NCBI GenBank assembly: GCA_947462335.1
Contig: OX381714.1
Location: 53,489,800 to 53,553,799 of the forward strand
Direction of reading: 5' to 3'
DNA: 64,000 nucleotides
Source of the DNA: Harmothoe impar
Taxonomy: Eukaryota; Annelida; Polychaeta; Phyllodocida; Polynoidae
Below, piece by piece: positions 1 through 12,267 of this stretch; the stretch's first letter is position 1; each line of letters opens with the position of its first letter. The notes beneath the pieces are model-generated. The model was not told the DNA's origin, ran no database searches, and was given only the letters and a program-made list of their open reading frames with translations. A program made the translations under genes and the position numbers.

Positions 1-571
1 CAGTATTTCTGTCATTTAGTATAAATTATCTGTCATCCTACTGTGACGCTGTGTGATCTTCTGAGCATTTTGCGATCATTTGCCATCTTATGTGACATCT
101 TACGCCTCATGACACAACTTTGATAGATCTCAATTCTCATTTCTACCAGGGTTTTAATCTAATTGTCAACTTGATGCATAACCTTCTGGTTAAAATACTA
201 ACGATGTAAATAGCAACATTGATTTCTTCATTGCTCTGATAAACCTCAGCATGGCGCCATTCTAGGCAATCCAGACTTTCACAAGGTACAGCTGTGGTTG
301 ATCACATCTGCAGAGCGGAAGGATGAGATAGAAAAAAACACAAGTGTGACCGTTTCTTACCACAGCGGTCTATAGTACAGTTAGTTAGCGGAAGCCCCTG
401 AAGATGGCGCTGTCCAAAAGCGCGGGCTTTTCTGCGTTAGTTTACACAGAGTGGCGGGAAACACGGACAATTGTCGTCTGCTGATGAGTGTTGGCCCAGT
501 TCGTGTAAATACCAAGTAAAATGAGGCGCTCATTTCCTTCCTGCAGAGGACATGAGCCGGAGGGGTCGGTC
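1..571. other. Gene-free stretch with a promoter-like patch
   Basis: No supported gene. At 404-490 there is a CpG-richer patch with AAGATGGCGC (YY1/start-like), GTTTACAC, GGCGGGAAA (E2F-like) and GTCGTCTGC at 473-481. A 26-codon ORF starts at the ATG at 404, but nothing shows that it is translated. Confidence 0.4.
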
Positions 572-826
572 TTAGCCCTTTAAGGGCCGCATAGTGCTTT
601 AATATACCATGACATGTTGTCGTCATCATGCATGGATGCAGCTTGGGCAAGTAACTCACCAGTGCTGCATCCATGCATCATACTGACCAAATGGAGTTGC
701 CACGCTGTATAGTAGGCTCAGTGGGATGAAATAATGTGAGTTACTCGCCAGCGATCTATTGGTACAACATGATAATATTTATGTTAACAGGGAACTTAAA
801 GCATCATGCAGACCGTAAAGGGTTAG
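572..826. mobile_element. Family A palindromic MITE, full copy, TTAG flanks
   Basis: Begins TTAGCCCTTTAAGGGCCGCAT and ends with the mirror sequence GTAAAGGGTTAG. Each half contains a foldback around a degenerate GGCGAGTAACTCGCC core. Both flanks are TTAG, so the target duplication is probably TTAG rather than the usual TTAA. Confidence 0.8.
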
Positions 827-1769
827 CCTGAGGAGGAGTGTCTCATGAGCAGCTCAGGGTAAGAGGTGACCCAGAAACTCTATGAGCTGCTCATTGTACC
901 AGGAATGTGGCGTCTCTGCTGCGTCTCTGTCATCAGCTGCTCGTACCGGCAATACATACGGCCGCAACGCACTGCTGTCAGTATAGGCTGTTTGTGTCTG
1001 AAAAGCTCTGGACATCTAGCCTAAACACGAGGTCACTTTGATTCTACCTCCCCTGGGCTTGATACATGAACGTGATTCTCGGGGCTTAAACTACACAATG
1101 TCCCCCACCTTGCTAAGATTTTAGAATTTACAGTTTATTACTCATTTCTAATCAATTTGAAGAGGGTAGTCTGTGCAGGCATGGACTCTTTACAACATTG
1201 ATGCCATCCCTCACTTGGTGTAGACATGTCTATAATTAACAATTTGTACAACCAGTAGAAAACTGACACCTTTGTCCGTAACTCTCAGACTCAGAAGCAG
1301 CCAACCCATGTTGGCAGACCGGGGTCAGCCTTGCGCCCACCCAACGCGGCACAGATGGACCAGAGGACCATTCTCTACCCACAGCCACTAGACCCAGTAT
1401 CAACTCAACCTTGTATAATCTACTGTAGAATGGATTTACAGTAGAATCTACTGAAGATTTACAGTAGGTCAGAACTACTGTTTACCTCACTAAACTGTAC
1501 ACCTACAACAGGTTCCACAAAAATGGCAAACAAAATTTTCAGTGTAGAATTATATATACCGGGTAAACCATATTCTAATAATAAGAATAAGTTGTTTTGG
1601 AAAGGTCTATCACCTCCATATCACTTCTGTATTCTGTCTTACTATTTATCTCGTATATAATATCATGTTTTTGTTTAATATTATACTTGGGTAATTCACA
1701 TGCTGTGCATTACGTGTTAGCATTACATGACGTCTTCATCTATAACCCACTTCAATGAGGGTCATGGAG
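827..1769. other. Gene-free stretch
   Basis: No gene seen. At 1412-1541 is a degenerate palindromic repeat rich in CTACTGTAGA and TTTACAGTAG, assigned to family B (see 31173-31325). The remainder is AT-rich unique-looking sequence. Confidence 0.4.
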
Positions 1770-1800
1770 TTAACCGTTAAAGGGCGGCATAATCACTAAA
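1770..1800. repeat. Solo end of family A
   Basis: TTAACCGTTAAAGGGCGGCAT resembles a family A terminus, but no body follows. Probably a truncated relic. Confidence 0.45.
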
Positions 1801-2212
1801 ACCTATTCTTATTAGAAGCTGAATGTACCGAGCCATTTCTAGGTGGAATAACCTGAAACCTGCCTATACTATGATAGAGACCCTTTGGCATTTCAAAATA
1901 GCCATTAATAAGGACTATCCTAATTGTTTTATAAACGCTGCTTAATCATTATATAACATACTATTGAACTCATCTCATCTCATCTCGTCTTTATATGATC
2001 GCTTACTACCAAGTGCCTGTAAAGTTTTTTTATAATTCATACATGTGGAACTTTGATTATGAGACAGTATTGGAGTCATAGCATAGAACATACAAGACCG
2101 CTCAAAAATAAATGTAAATAGATAGGGGTGCTGGCGGCAGAAGGGCAATGCGCCCAAGCTAGTTTTTGGCCTAACAAGCCGATTAGATCCAATAAATATA
2201 CTTTAAAAAAAA

Positions 2213-2346
2213 GAAGCTTTAATGCATCATGTCCTTGGTCGTCATGGTTCAAGAGTGCAGCCCTGCCAAGTAACTCGGCAGGGCTGCATTCAAGAATCAT
2301 GACGGCCAATGTCACATTTTAGCGACATGTGTCCTTAAAGGGCTAA
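2213..2346. mobile_element. Family A MITE, one-arm copy
   Basis: Contains one complete arm: CTTTAATGCATCATG, then a hairpin around CAGCCCTGCCAAGTAACT and its mirror, ending in the terminal sequence CCTTAAAGGGCTAA. The other arm is missing. Confidence 0.7.
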
Positions 2347-2598
2347 ACACTAGTCCTCCATACACCCGCCCTATGCGTGCCCCAGTCAGGCTGACTCATA
2401 TTACACCAAGTTTCTTACTGCAGCATTCACTCACTCACAATCACCCCCCCCCATTCAGCCCCCCTCCGAGGCCCCTCGTGGTACCACCATGGGTAGTAGT
2501 AGTATAGTCAAAGTAACCTTTTCTGACGGCATGCACGCCTACCTTGTAGGGCGCACGTCGCCACCCTAACTATGCAGCACGATAGGCGCCTCGACATG

Positions 2599-2854
2599 CT
2601 AAACCCTAAAAGGACGGCATGATGCATTAAGGAAACTTTGACGTCATAATGCACCAATGCAGCGCTGGTGATGTACTTAATTGCCAGAGCTGCATAGGTG
2701 CGCCATACTGACTCTTCAGGAGTGTACCAACCCTGTACAGTCGACTTTATGATTGAATGAAACCCTGGCGAGTTACTCTCCAAGGCTGGATTCATGCACC
2801 ATGACGAAAAAGGCCATAGTGCACTAAAGCACTATGCGTCCATTAAAGCGTTAA
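2599..2854. mobile_element. Family A MITE, full copy
   Basis: Starts CTAAACCCTAAAAGGACGGC and ends AAGCACTATGCGTCCATTAA followed by AGCGTTAA. Two diverged foldback arms surround the centre GGAGTGTACCAACCC. The left flank is CTAA and the right is TTAA. Confidence 0.75.
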
Positions 2855-4279
2855 CCACAGATACATCCATATAACAACAGCTCCCTACTACCCCGCCCGC
2901 CTTCACGGAACGCTCCCCGTGCAACGTGATCCACGCCATTATCTGAGACGCAACCGCAAAGTCTCGCGCTGTCTCGACCACGTGGGTTCCCCGCGAGAGC
3001 TCAGGTGTCTTCCGGACGCTGTGTGGTAAGATGGGGATGTGGGAGGGGGCGTGTACCTGCGTCTTTACAATGCATGCCGGGTAAGACTGCCAGGTGAGCG
3101 TGCTTTGATGTTACCGCTGCTACTTGTATTATCGCCCGGGTTGGTACTCCTTGCATTATCGCCCAGGTTAGTTGGTTTTACTTGTTCCTTTTTTTCTCTT
3201 CTGGTGCTGGTAAACCCCCCCCCCCCCCATCCCACCCGACCCGTTACCACACACATACACATATACACCCCTCACTGTCCTACCTGGGTCTGGGTCTTAT
3301 ATACCATATCCATAAGGTTCCATACTACCCCCCCCTTCCTTCACGTTCACCAACCTTATCACCCCACCGTCCACACACACTCAACATAATCTTGATATCT
3401 TCATCCACTATATCAACCTTCTTGTCAACCCTACACAGTCAATAGTGAACTCAAAAATACATACTATTATATTGTAAACCAACAGTAGATTATACTGCCC
3501 TTGTACACTAATACCGTTGTATATGATTAAAAACTGCATCCAGTTCTACTAAACAGTATACCTTAGGGGGTCGAGGGGTCGGTAGAATTTCGCCCTGAGA
3601 GGGGTCCAAATTATGTTCTGTCCCAGATTAGAAGGGATCAAACTTTATTGCAACCGACCCCTATTACAGCTATCATACCACTCAGGCTTTTATCGCTGTT
3701 CATGGGTTGAAAATGCTGGGTCCTCCCCCTGTTTTTCAAGAAAATGTCAATATTGCAGGCCAGTATAGGCGAGAGGTCTCTATGATGTCATAGAGACGGG
3801 TATATATATACCGGTACTCCTGATATATTTTGATGTTTTTCTCCTATAGTTATAAGTGTCAGAAGGATTAGAAAGGCTACACACATATTTATATAGACAT
3901 TATGGACACAAATACATTGTAAAACATACACATCGACCCCAAATTAGCTCTTTAACCCCACTGCCCCCCACTCACCCTCTCCACCTACACCCACCCCCCC
4001 CCCACCCCCTGCGTCCATGCAGTATCGATCCCCTCTACCACACATTGACAACACACCGGTTTGATCTTTTAGCGTCTCCCCTGCGTCTCCCCTGCGTCTC
4101 CCCCAGACGCTGAGCCGCTGGGCCCCATCTGCCCTTTTGTCACCTAAAAAGACGCACACCGGGACCCAGCCGGCGCCGCCCGCCGCGACCCCTGGTGGAG
4201 GCGGCCAGAAGTGGAACTTCAAAGGGAGATGGACAGGACTCAGGAGGAGGGTAGTGGGTGGAGGGGTGTGGGTAGGGTT
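2855..4279. other. Gene-free stretch with poly-C tracts
   Basis: No gene supported. The open frames here come from C-rich and CAC-rich sequence (about 3215-3440 and 3950-4020). At 3442-3560 is a family B-like repeat (AATAGTGAACTCAAAAATAC, then AACAGTAGATTATACTG). Confidence 0.4.
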
Positions 4280-4532
4280 ATAACCCTCTAATGGTCGCAT
4301 ATTGCTTTAATGTGCTAAATCCTTGGTCGTCATGATACATGAATGCAGCCTTGGCGAGTGGTTGCATGCATGCATCTTACCAACCCTTGGGGAGTGTATC
4401 AACCCCAGAGGGTCATGATGATGCTTGAATGCAGCCCTGGTGAGGAGACCCGCCAGGGCTGCATTCAGACATTATCCCGACAAAGAGAATGGCACTTTAA
4501 AGCAGTATTCTGCCTTTAAAGGCGAGGGCTAA
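4280..4532. mobile_element. Family A MITE, full copy
   Basis: Starts ATAACCCTCTAATGGTCGCAT and ends with a diverged TTTAAAGGCGAGGGCTAA. The right arm is a clear foldback around CAGCCCTGGTGAGGAGACC. Confidence 0.75.
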
Positions 4533-4689
4533 GAGGTGGGGGTTGGGGGGGGGGGTTAATCAGCTAACTCCAGGGCGGGCAGGATCCAAGAGATGTACAG
4601 GAGAGGCAGGCCGTGTCAGGGGCTGAGGTTAATGCTTCTTTTGGTGGCGGCAACCTAAGCCAACTACTCCAACCACAGCGGTGACCGAC

Positions 4690-4946
4690 TTAACCCTTCA
4701 AGGACAGCATACCGCTTTAATGTAACTTACCTTTTGTCATAATGATGCCTGAATGCAGCCCTGGCGAGTAACTCACCAGGGCTACATTCACATATCGGGC
4801 CGACCCTCCAGAAGTGTATCAACCCTGTAGGGTCGGCATGATGCATGAATGCAGACCTGGCGAGTTACTCAGCAGGGCTGCATTCATGTATCATGACGAC
4901 CAAAGGCATGGTGCATTAAAGCACTATTCGACCCTTCAAGGATTAA
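4690..4946. mobile_element. Family A MITE, full copy, TTAA flanks
   Basis: One of the better copies: TTAACCCTTCAAGGACAGCAT to ACCCTTCAAGGATTAA. Two foldback arms, each reading GATGCNTGAATGCAG into a GGCGAGT(A/T)ACTC core and back, are separated by GAAGTGTATCAACCC. Confidence 0.85.
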
Positions 4947-5049
4947 AGGGATGCATTGATGAGGGGCCGGTGGTGTCAGACACTGCTTTTGACCTTCTGG
5001 TGATGTCGGCCAGGGGGGACAATGAGGTTGTGGCCCTTATCAGCGACCA

Positions 5050-5080
<31 letters not shown>

Positions 5081-6086
5081 ACTTCCACACTCACAAGGTG
5101 CGCGCGCAGCCTGACTGAGTATTGTCAACGTCTTGTCAACGTCCAAGCTATTTATCCAGCGCTAAGCGGCCCTAAAGAGTAAAAGCAGACGGTATTTAGA
5201 CACTAAGAAAACCTGGCAAGCCGCCAAGAATAGTTGTTAAGTATCGGTTTACCTTGAACAGACTGCTCGGAGTTTTGTCGTCTCTGATGGAGGGGACATA
5301 TTTGGGTTGCATCTTATACGATCCTCGGGGATTTGTCTGAGATAGGATTTAGCAGACGACTTTTGGTCTCAGAGCGGAACAATTAACAAAGCGGTTGTCG
5401 ATTTCTCAGTTTGGCGCCAAATCCACCGCCACACTCCATGAATGACCTCCAGACCCAGCCAAATTCGACATCATCGACTTGTTTACATTCACCCTGGAGT
5501 CTTTCTTCCATTGGGTTAACATCAAATCGGACCATGACTTGTTTTACGCATATGGGGGGGGAGAAGGAAATAGGTGCAACCCCCACCCACACACCAACCC
5601 ACTTACCCCCACAAACCCACTCCGCATCATTACCTCTGACACTTTCCCTCCAAATTCTAAAATTCCCCAAAACAGGCAGACCCAAGTCCAGGAGCCTAAT
5701 CAGTGACAAAATTGGCGCTTTTTTCGTTGAAATCCTCCTTAATTTGTGTTGTTTTAGCCTGGAGTGTTCTCGGTTCCTGGCTCCACCCCCGTCTCTACCC
5801 CCGACCCAGGAGGCAGTCAGGTGAGGCCGAGCAGACGACATTTATTTGGCGCTTCCTCCTGCGTGATTCGGCCCCGGGCCCTGCACTCAATCCCCTGACT
5901 AAATACCATCCGCATTCCGATAAAGTGGATATAAGAGCCGTTTTTTATCCTTTTGGAATGTCAGGTTAATTTGGAAGAAAAGGGGGGTGTTTTTCCAAGG
6001 TGATTTTTTCTAAAAATCTGTCACATCCTGTAGAAATTCAAGTGGGATATTTTCCCCTCTGTATAAATTGTACTAAACAATAGTAA
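4947..6086. other. Gene-free stretch with CpG-rich promoter-like patch
   Basis: A poly-C/CA tract lies at about 5049-5082. From 5340 to 5960 the sequence holds GCAGACGAC twice (5352-5360, 5831-5839), a perfect E2F-like palindrome TTTGGCGCCAAA (5410-5421) and TTTGGCGC (about 5846). Both strands are open here because of base composition, so I do not call a gene. Confidence 0.4.
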
Positions 6087-6450
6087 TTTTTTTTTTTTTT
6101 TGAATAATGTTAAGCTTTATTGTCTTTTTTCTAGATGCTTGGTTTTACAATAATGACATACATGTGGCAATCCAATCGTTGTCAGTCGTTGATTCTTCCA
6201 TATGTATTCTTTGAACATTAAGCTCATAAATGGAATGTCACATGGTAATAAATGTTTACATTTAGACAATTAAAGCCATGGTATGACCGTTATACCATGG
6301 TAATTTTCAGGTCATACCATATATATAATGATACCACAATTTACAAGAATACGTGTATGCTTCGTTACAAGATGGCAGTGTATGATTCTATTTATTTCCT
6401 CTCACTACCCCTTTAAAAAAAAAAAAAAAATTATTAAACAGCTATATGCT

Positions 6451-8700
6451 TTATAACCTTTTCTTCGGAATGGTTTCATTCATTATTTCTCGAGCTAGGC
6501 TTTTAAACTCTATATTAGACTCAGTGTCTCTCACCTCCGGGGGTAAGGCGTTCCATATCTGTCCGCATCTAACCTGGGGACTCTTTTCATACGATGTGGC
6601 ATGAATAATATTATAAAAAAGTAATGGAGCAGTATTTGCTCTTGTCACCCTTAAGGCCTGACGTCTAGGCTTCATACTATAGTATACCCTTTTGTGAGCC
6701 AATAATTTTACATGATACGATCGTCTGACATCAAGCATTGGTATTTGCGCTGCCCTATGAACTTCTACTGTCGGTGTCAATATATTTAAATGCAGGCATG
6801 TTTTTAAACACTTATTCTGTAGTCTTTGCAAGGATTCTAGCAAGTCAACATGAGTGCTGTCATAAAGCGTATCAGCATAATCAATTAAAGGTAAAACATA
6901 GGTTTTGTACACATGAAGTAGAACCTTACATGGCATTTTTTTTGTCAATCTATACAGTAATAATGATTTGAAACGCAAATCTTTTAATAGGCTCTTTACA
7001 TGGAGAGAAAAATTTAACTCTTGATCAACAATAATTCCCAGGTATTTATACGAAATGACCTGTTGTAAAACTTTATCCTTCAATTTAACTGTAGGTTTGG
7101 GCAACCGCTTCAGAGTTGGGGCCGCAGCAAACACCATAACTTTGGTCTTATCTTCATTAACAGTTAATTTATTTATTGAAGACCAGTTTGCAAAGGAGGC
7201 TAAAGCCACATTTAACCTTGTTTGGACCACATAGAAATCCTTGCCGGACACATATAAAACCGAGTCGTCCGCGTATAACATTGTTTTATGATCATCGTCA
7301 TCCTGAATGCAATCATTTACATATAATAAAAAAAATAATGGACCCAATATTGACCCCTGTGGTACACCGCAAGATAATAAAGCTTCAACAGATTTGACGT
7401 TATTAGCAATAGTTGTTTGTTTTCTATTTTCTAAATAATTTTTTATTAAGTCCAAATTTTTATTTTTTATTCCGTATAATTCTAATTTTTTCTGGAGTAT
7501 TGAGTAATTTACTGAGTCAAAAGCTTTTTTGATATCTATAAATGTGGCCATTGTGAAATTCCCAATATTTCTATTTAGTAGTATGTCGTCAACAAAATCT
7601 GAGATTGTATCAGTCTTGGACTTTCCTTTCTGATAGCCTCCCTGAGAGGGGGACAGTATATTATTTTCATTTATATGAGACGATATTGCGGTGTGCAGGA
7701 GTCTTTCTAGAATTTTACCGGGTACCGGTAACACACTAATAGGCCTATAATTAGAAACGTTGGTCTTGTCACCAGATTTAGGCAAGGGCGTGACAATAGC
7801 AATTTTCCAAGAATTTGGAATTTTGGAAGACGTGAGACACAAATTAATTATTTTGACAAATCTAGCAGGTTTTGCTAGTACCACGTCTCTAAATACTTTA
7901 GTTGATATATAGCTTAGTGCAGACGATTTAGTCACATCTAGATCCTTAATACATTTTATAACATCACATTGAGTGACTGCAAAGTCTGGCATATCAATCT
8001 CACAACGCTTTCCCATAAACTGCCAGTCATCTGTGTGCTTTTCAGCCAGCTTAGGCCCAATGGTAGCAAAAAAAGTATTTATATGCTCAGCGGTATCCTG
8101 TACATTTATACTATTACCTTGCTCGTCAAGCAAATTAATACATGAAGATGAGCTGCCTTTTTTTGAGGGCACCAGTTTCCTGATGTTTTTCCAAAATCTT
8201 TTGCTATCTTTTAATGAATTTGTACACTCATCTTTGAACCACTTGTCTCTAGCAGCCTCTCTTTCTATATTAACAGCGTTACGAGTGTCCCTAGCAATAT
8301 GCCAGTCTAGAATTGATGTAGAATTTCTAGCCTTTTCAAGAAGGTCATTTTTATCCCTAGTTCTTTCAAGCAGGTAGTTTGACATCCAGGGGTCACTCTC
8401 CTCTTTGATCCTAAACTCACGTACAGGGCATACTATGTCAAGTTGATCATATATAAATTTCTCAAATATATTCCAACATTCTTCAGGGTTTTCAGAATTG
8501 TCAAAACTTGTCCAATCACATAATTCTAGACTGTTGGCAAATTGTAAAGCATTGTAATTCTTATAAGAACGACCTGTAAAGTACCGGTAACCTTTCTTTA
8601 CATTTTCATGTTTTCTAATCATGTATACCGGTAGGTGGTCACTCAAATGTATATTCAACGGACCTGAAGACAGTATGTTCTGACAGTTTGTGAAAATCAA
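6451..8700 (-). pseudogene. LINE ORF2 fragment: reverse transcriptase and end of endonuclease
   Basis: The 749-codon open frame starts without an ATG because a frameshift separates it from the endonuclease upstream. Residues 20-22 are SDH, the conserved last catalytic motif of AP endonucleases. The RT domain spans about 290-580: PLPKSGDK and NYRPIS (finger region), FIDIKKAFDSV (about 387-397, first catalytic Asp), GVPQGSILGP (about 445-454) and YADD (476-479, catalytic pair). The C-terminal part ends in a WNALPPEVR motif (about 715-723), typical of the 3' end of such proteins. In the living element this enzyme nicks DNA and copies its RNA at the nick. RT itself is uninterrupted, so the copy may not be very old. 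I am sure of RT, less sure of the exact clade. Confidence 0.9.
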
Positions 8701-9272
8701 ATCCGAAAGGTGTTAAATCCAGCAGTAGTAGTTATGCCATTTATGAGCTGAGTCATATTAAAATCAAACAACATCTCATATAACATGGTTTTGTCGTTAT
8801 CATCAGTCAGTGCATCCACATTGTAATCACCAATAGCTATGACATCATAAGAATCTAATTCATCAATTTGTAACAGCAGTGCTTTAAATGTATTACAGAA
8901 ATTCAATAAATTACCATTTGGTGGACGATAAACATTACATATAATGGTCTTTCTACCTTTACCTTTTTGGACAAACAGCCATTGTGTTTCGATATCTGTA
9001 TTACTTCTATTTAGAATTCTAAACTTCTCTGAAGAACATGATAAAGTGTCAGATACATGAGCTATTAGACCACCTCCTCTATGGATGCTGATTCTATCAT
9101 GTCTGTACATATCATACCGTGTAAGTCCATACTCAAAGCTATCATCGGTGTGGTTCAAAAATGTCTCCGAAAATAATAATACATCAATACCCTTCCTGTC
9201 TAGTTCCTCCTTTATACCAGCCTTTTTATGGTCGCGTAGTAAAGCATAAAGGTCCTCAGGTGTTTTTTCTTC
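8697..9272 (-). pseudogene. LINE endonuclease fragment, out of frame with RT
   Basis: Shows AP-endonuclease blocks in order: DVLLFSETFLN (just upstream of the first in-frame Met), YRPPNG, GDYNVD, then a stop. The frame ends at TGA (8699-8697), while the next block (DLIFTN, then SDH) continues in another frame, so one base has been lost or gained near 8700-8716. The N-terminal endonuclease motifs are missing because of 5' truncation. In the frame leading up to 9272 a TAA at 9275-9273 marks the limit of similarity I can support. Confidence 0.8.
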
Positions 9273-9290
9273 TTACAGAAAGAGGGGTCA

Positions 9291-9877
9291 GTTTAGATAC
9301 CTAAATGTTGGCGTTGTGCATGAAATATCATTTTTCAGCCTATAGTCTGCAGTATAGATTGTATTCTCAAAAAGCCTGAACACAGATAGTGCCTGCTTTG
9401 TACATGGAGTGCGGGGAGCGGGGATTGAGCGCCTGGAAGTTTGCCCTGGAGCCAGGTGATGCTCCAGTGCCTGGGGGGTGGGGTGTACCCAGTACCAATC
9501 AGAGCACGGGGCCCCACGCGCTAAAGATAATAGGCCATAATGGGCGATAATCGGGGCGGGTCAGGAACGAGGCTCTCGCCAAATCACGCGTGAGTTTGGA
9601 CGCGTTTGTGCCGCGGGGTGAATACCTACCGCACGGTAGCGTTTTATCGGCGCCGCACCGAGGTGGTTTTAGTGGTCACACGGGCCGGGTACACTGATAA
9701 GCTAAATGCCCCGGCCCTTATAGTCTGTAGTGGCTATTCCAGGCTAGTCATAGAGACAATGGTCAGTACTGACCAAGTGGTATTCATAAATGACTGAGGC
9801 AAAGCAACATAATGCCTTACTAAATATTCATTGGAGAAGACACATGTGAGTATTAACTAGCCTAGTTGGGTCGTAAA
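9291..9877. repeat. Left part of family E repeat plus unassigned sequence
   Basis: 9755-9877 carries GGTCAGTACTGACCAA and CTAGCCTAGTTGGGTCGTAAA, matching a copy at 16210-16340. 9291-9754 has no supported gene. It contains CpG-rich sequence around 9550-9620 without recognisable coding potential. Confidence 0.5.
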
Positions 9878-10453
9878 GGGGCCATCCATTAATTACGTAC
9901 GCATAATTTTGGCCAAAATTCACCCCCACCCCCCTGTTGCACCATGTACGCATTGGGATACCCCCCCCCCTATGCGTACATACTCAAATCTCTTGGACCC
10001 CCCCCCCCCATTGTCAGCCTCAGCAAGGGGGTACTGGGGGATGAAAAGTAAGAAGTGCATTTTGAAGAGGAACATTGAAATTTGAGAGGAGGGGACAGTT
10101 CACCCCCCCCCCCCCCCCTTCACAAAAAAAGAGATACTATTAGGAGAGGGGCTGTCAATATTGCTAAGATTTTACCCAGAGGGAGGTATCAAGAAGTTTG
10201 CCATCGTGAGAAAACCAACTGTATGGGGGTATGTTTCCCCTCGGAAAACTTTAGAATTCTGGTTGGGTTTTGGGCCCCAAAAATACCCTTTTTAGTCAAG
10301 AATAATCAGGAAAACTACCCTAATGCGTACACAATGCGTATGCCAAAATGACCCCAGACCCCCCCCCCCCCCACCCCCCTGTACGCATCTGTACGCATTT
10401 GGCTTGACCCTCCCCACCCCCCCTTGATGCGTATGTAATTAATGGACGGCCCC
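9878..10453. mobile_element. Family D MITE, 576 bp, TIR GGGGCC(A/G)TCCATTAATTAC
   Basis: The left end GGGGCCATCCATTAATTAC and the inverted right end match closely for about 27 bp and continue into GTACGCAT. Flanks are AAA on both sides (9875-9877 and 10454-10456), a possible 3-bp duplication. The interior holds several long C tracts and repeated GTACGCAT. It has no coding capacity. The 3-bp duplication suggests a PIF/Harbinger-type transposase, but AAA is not the classic TWA. Confidence 0.8.
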
Positions 10454-10594
10454 AAAGCGAGCCACAAAATGACTAACCAGATTAGGCACTATTGACTGAT
10501 TTGTTAGCCAGTACTGACTACGTTTTAGAGCCTAAAGAGTATCTGTGTAGGACTGCTACAGGGAAGCAAGGGAGGGAGGAGACCTTTGTTTTAT
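10454..10594. repeat. Right part of family E repeat interrupted by family D
   Basis: GCGAGCCACAAAATGACTAA and TTAGGCACTATTGACTGA continue the match to 16277-16325, showing that the family D element at 9878 sits inside a family E copy. Confidence 0.6.
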
Positions 10595-10834
10595 AGCACC
10601 ATAAAGGGACACATAATGCTTCATTACTTCACTGAATCAGGTTTATAACGATGCCATGCCGGAGAGTTACTCGTCAATTGGCAATACCACAGGACCTACG
10701 CAAAAGTATCAGGGTTAAAGCATGATGCATTCATGTAGTACTGGCGAGTTACTCACCAGATGCGCATTCAAGCATCGTGACGACAAATGGACATAGTGCA
10801 TTAAAGCTCCATGCGGCCCTTACAGAGTTTTAAG
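10595..10834. mobile_element. Family A MITE, diverged copy
   Basis: The left end (CCATAAAGGGACACATAATG) is diverged. The right half is well preserved: a GGCGAGTTACTCACCAG hairpin, then CATTAAAGCTCCATGCGGCC near the end. Confidence 0.7.
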
Positions 10835-11141
10835 AAACCCCAGCTGAGTAAATGTTAGAGAAATAACCCAATCGTTATGAGCATAATTAAGGACTAAATC
10901 CCCCCGGAGGACAAACATCTCGTACAAACTATGGCATTCCTAACATTTCTGAGTGATGCTAATCTAATGGGGAGGATAAAGGGATACCCCAACCCCTCCA
11001 TCACACATACACACACACACACACACAATAGGAATATTAAATACGTGAAAAACGACATTAATATCTATCCAGGTAGTGTAGCTTATTAAAATCTTTTGAC
11101 CATTTTAGGGCTAGTATGTTGATATTCATCTCAACCAAGGG

Positions 11142-12267
11142 GAATATAGATCTTCCCACCATATATGGGACTCAAAACTTAAAGTTTCCCCTGTATGTTT
11201 TGAAGAGTCATTGATAATTTCGCAACCCCTGAACATACAATAGTGATCCAAATATCAGGTTAAAGCTAAAATAAAAGGCTAAATGATCGTGGCGTTGTCA
11301 CTCCCATCTTTTGAAAATCATGTGACCGGTTGCCATGGAAACCATTACAATTTTTAAATGAAATCTGGGATTTTTAGCTATCTGTCACCACTCTGACAGC
11401 CATTACACAAAGACTATTCATAGTGTGGACATGGGAAGTCCACAGAATGGGTAAAACTAAATTCTGCTTCTTTTGAACCTTTTTTGATAACTCTAGCACT
11501 CTTACTTTGGAAAATATGAGCCTCTAGAGAGATTCTCAGAATGAGGCAAACAGGCTTTATGCCTGCCATTGGACAAAATATGCTAAAAACTCTTGATCCG
11601 TTATGCTCTGAGACTCAAAAGTCAATGCAAATCAAAGCTAGTAGTTAGAGCTACAATCCTAAAGGGTGGAGGGGGGGGGACTAGTTGGGATGCTAGGGGG
11701 GTAATATTGGCAGCCAAAATAAAGTTTTTGTCATCCCACTGTGTTCTACTTTAGGGAATCTCACCATTATCTCTACCAAACAGGCTTTCAAGAGTAAACT
11801 AAGTGGTGCTTTTTTGCAAAAAGTGCTAAAAGATAGGTGACAAATTATTACATTCTGCCTCATAACTCAAGCAATATTAGCCCATTTTCTCAACTTAAAA
11901 CAGTTTTGGAAAGCCATGGCAGTCTGCATCCCAAAGAATTAAAATTGCAAACTCTGTGATTGATGCTAATGGTCTTGATATTCTGTCTCGGACACATATG
12001 ATGCTTCAGAAAGTTGAAAATCCAACAGCATATAGGCCTATGTAGGTCAAAGTAACCCCTATTTTAGACTGTTTCACTCACCCACTTAGTTGTAAAAATC
12101 AGAAATCGTCCTCATTTTCCATAGGTTATACTTAAAAATGCTGTGTAGGGCTTCTACCGTATGATCAAAAATAAAATGACTGGCAAAAACACATTGAAAC
12201 TCATAATTTCCTTTCCTGAATACACCTAAATTGTTGAGTCCCATATATGGTGGGAACATCTATAGTA
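11142..12267. mobile_element. 1.1-kb element with 33-bp inverted ends
   Basis: TATAGATCTTCCCACCATAT with following GGGACTCAA (11145-11175) recurs inverted at 12234-12265 (TTGAGTCCCATATATGGTGG). Between them is about 1.06 kb of AT-rich sequence without an ORF. Interpreted as a non-autonomous DNA transposon; the outer boundaries are uncertain. Confidence 0.55.

Larger units (their letters stand above)
6087..9290 (-). mobile_element. 5'-truncated APE-type LINE (Jockey/CR1 group), dead copy
   Basis: On the minus strand, an endonuclease remnant is followed by a complete reverse transcriptase region. A 3' UTR ends in AATAAA (minus strand, 6121-6116) and a 15-A tail (T15 at 6087-6101). ORF1 and the start of the endonuclease are missing, so the copy is 5'-truncated near 9.28 kb, as is usual for LINE insertion. 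A frameshift at about 8.70 kb makes it non-functional. I saw no clear target-site duplication. The Jockey/CR1 placement rests on motif style only. Confidence 0.9.

Noticed and set aside
5383..5841. 152-codon minus-strand and 137-codon plus-strand open frames
   Set aside because: Both strands are open over the same interval because of base composition; no domain or splice structure is visible.
9261..9276. Good-looking 3' splice site (pyrimidine tract, then TTACAG) on the plus strand
   Set aside because: It is the antisense of the LINE endonuclease leader and no coding exon follows.
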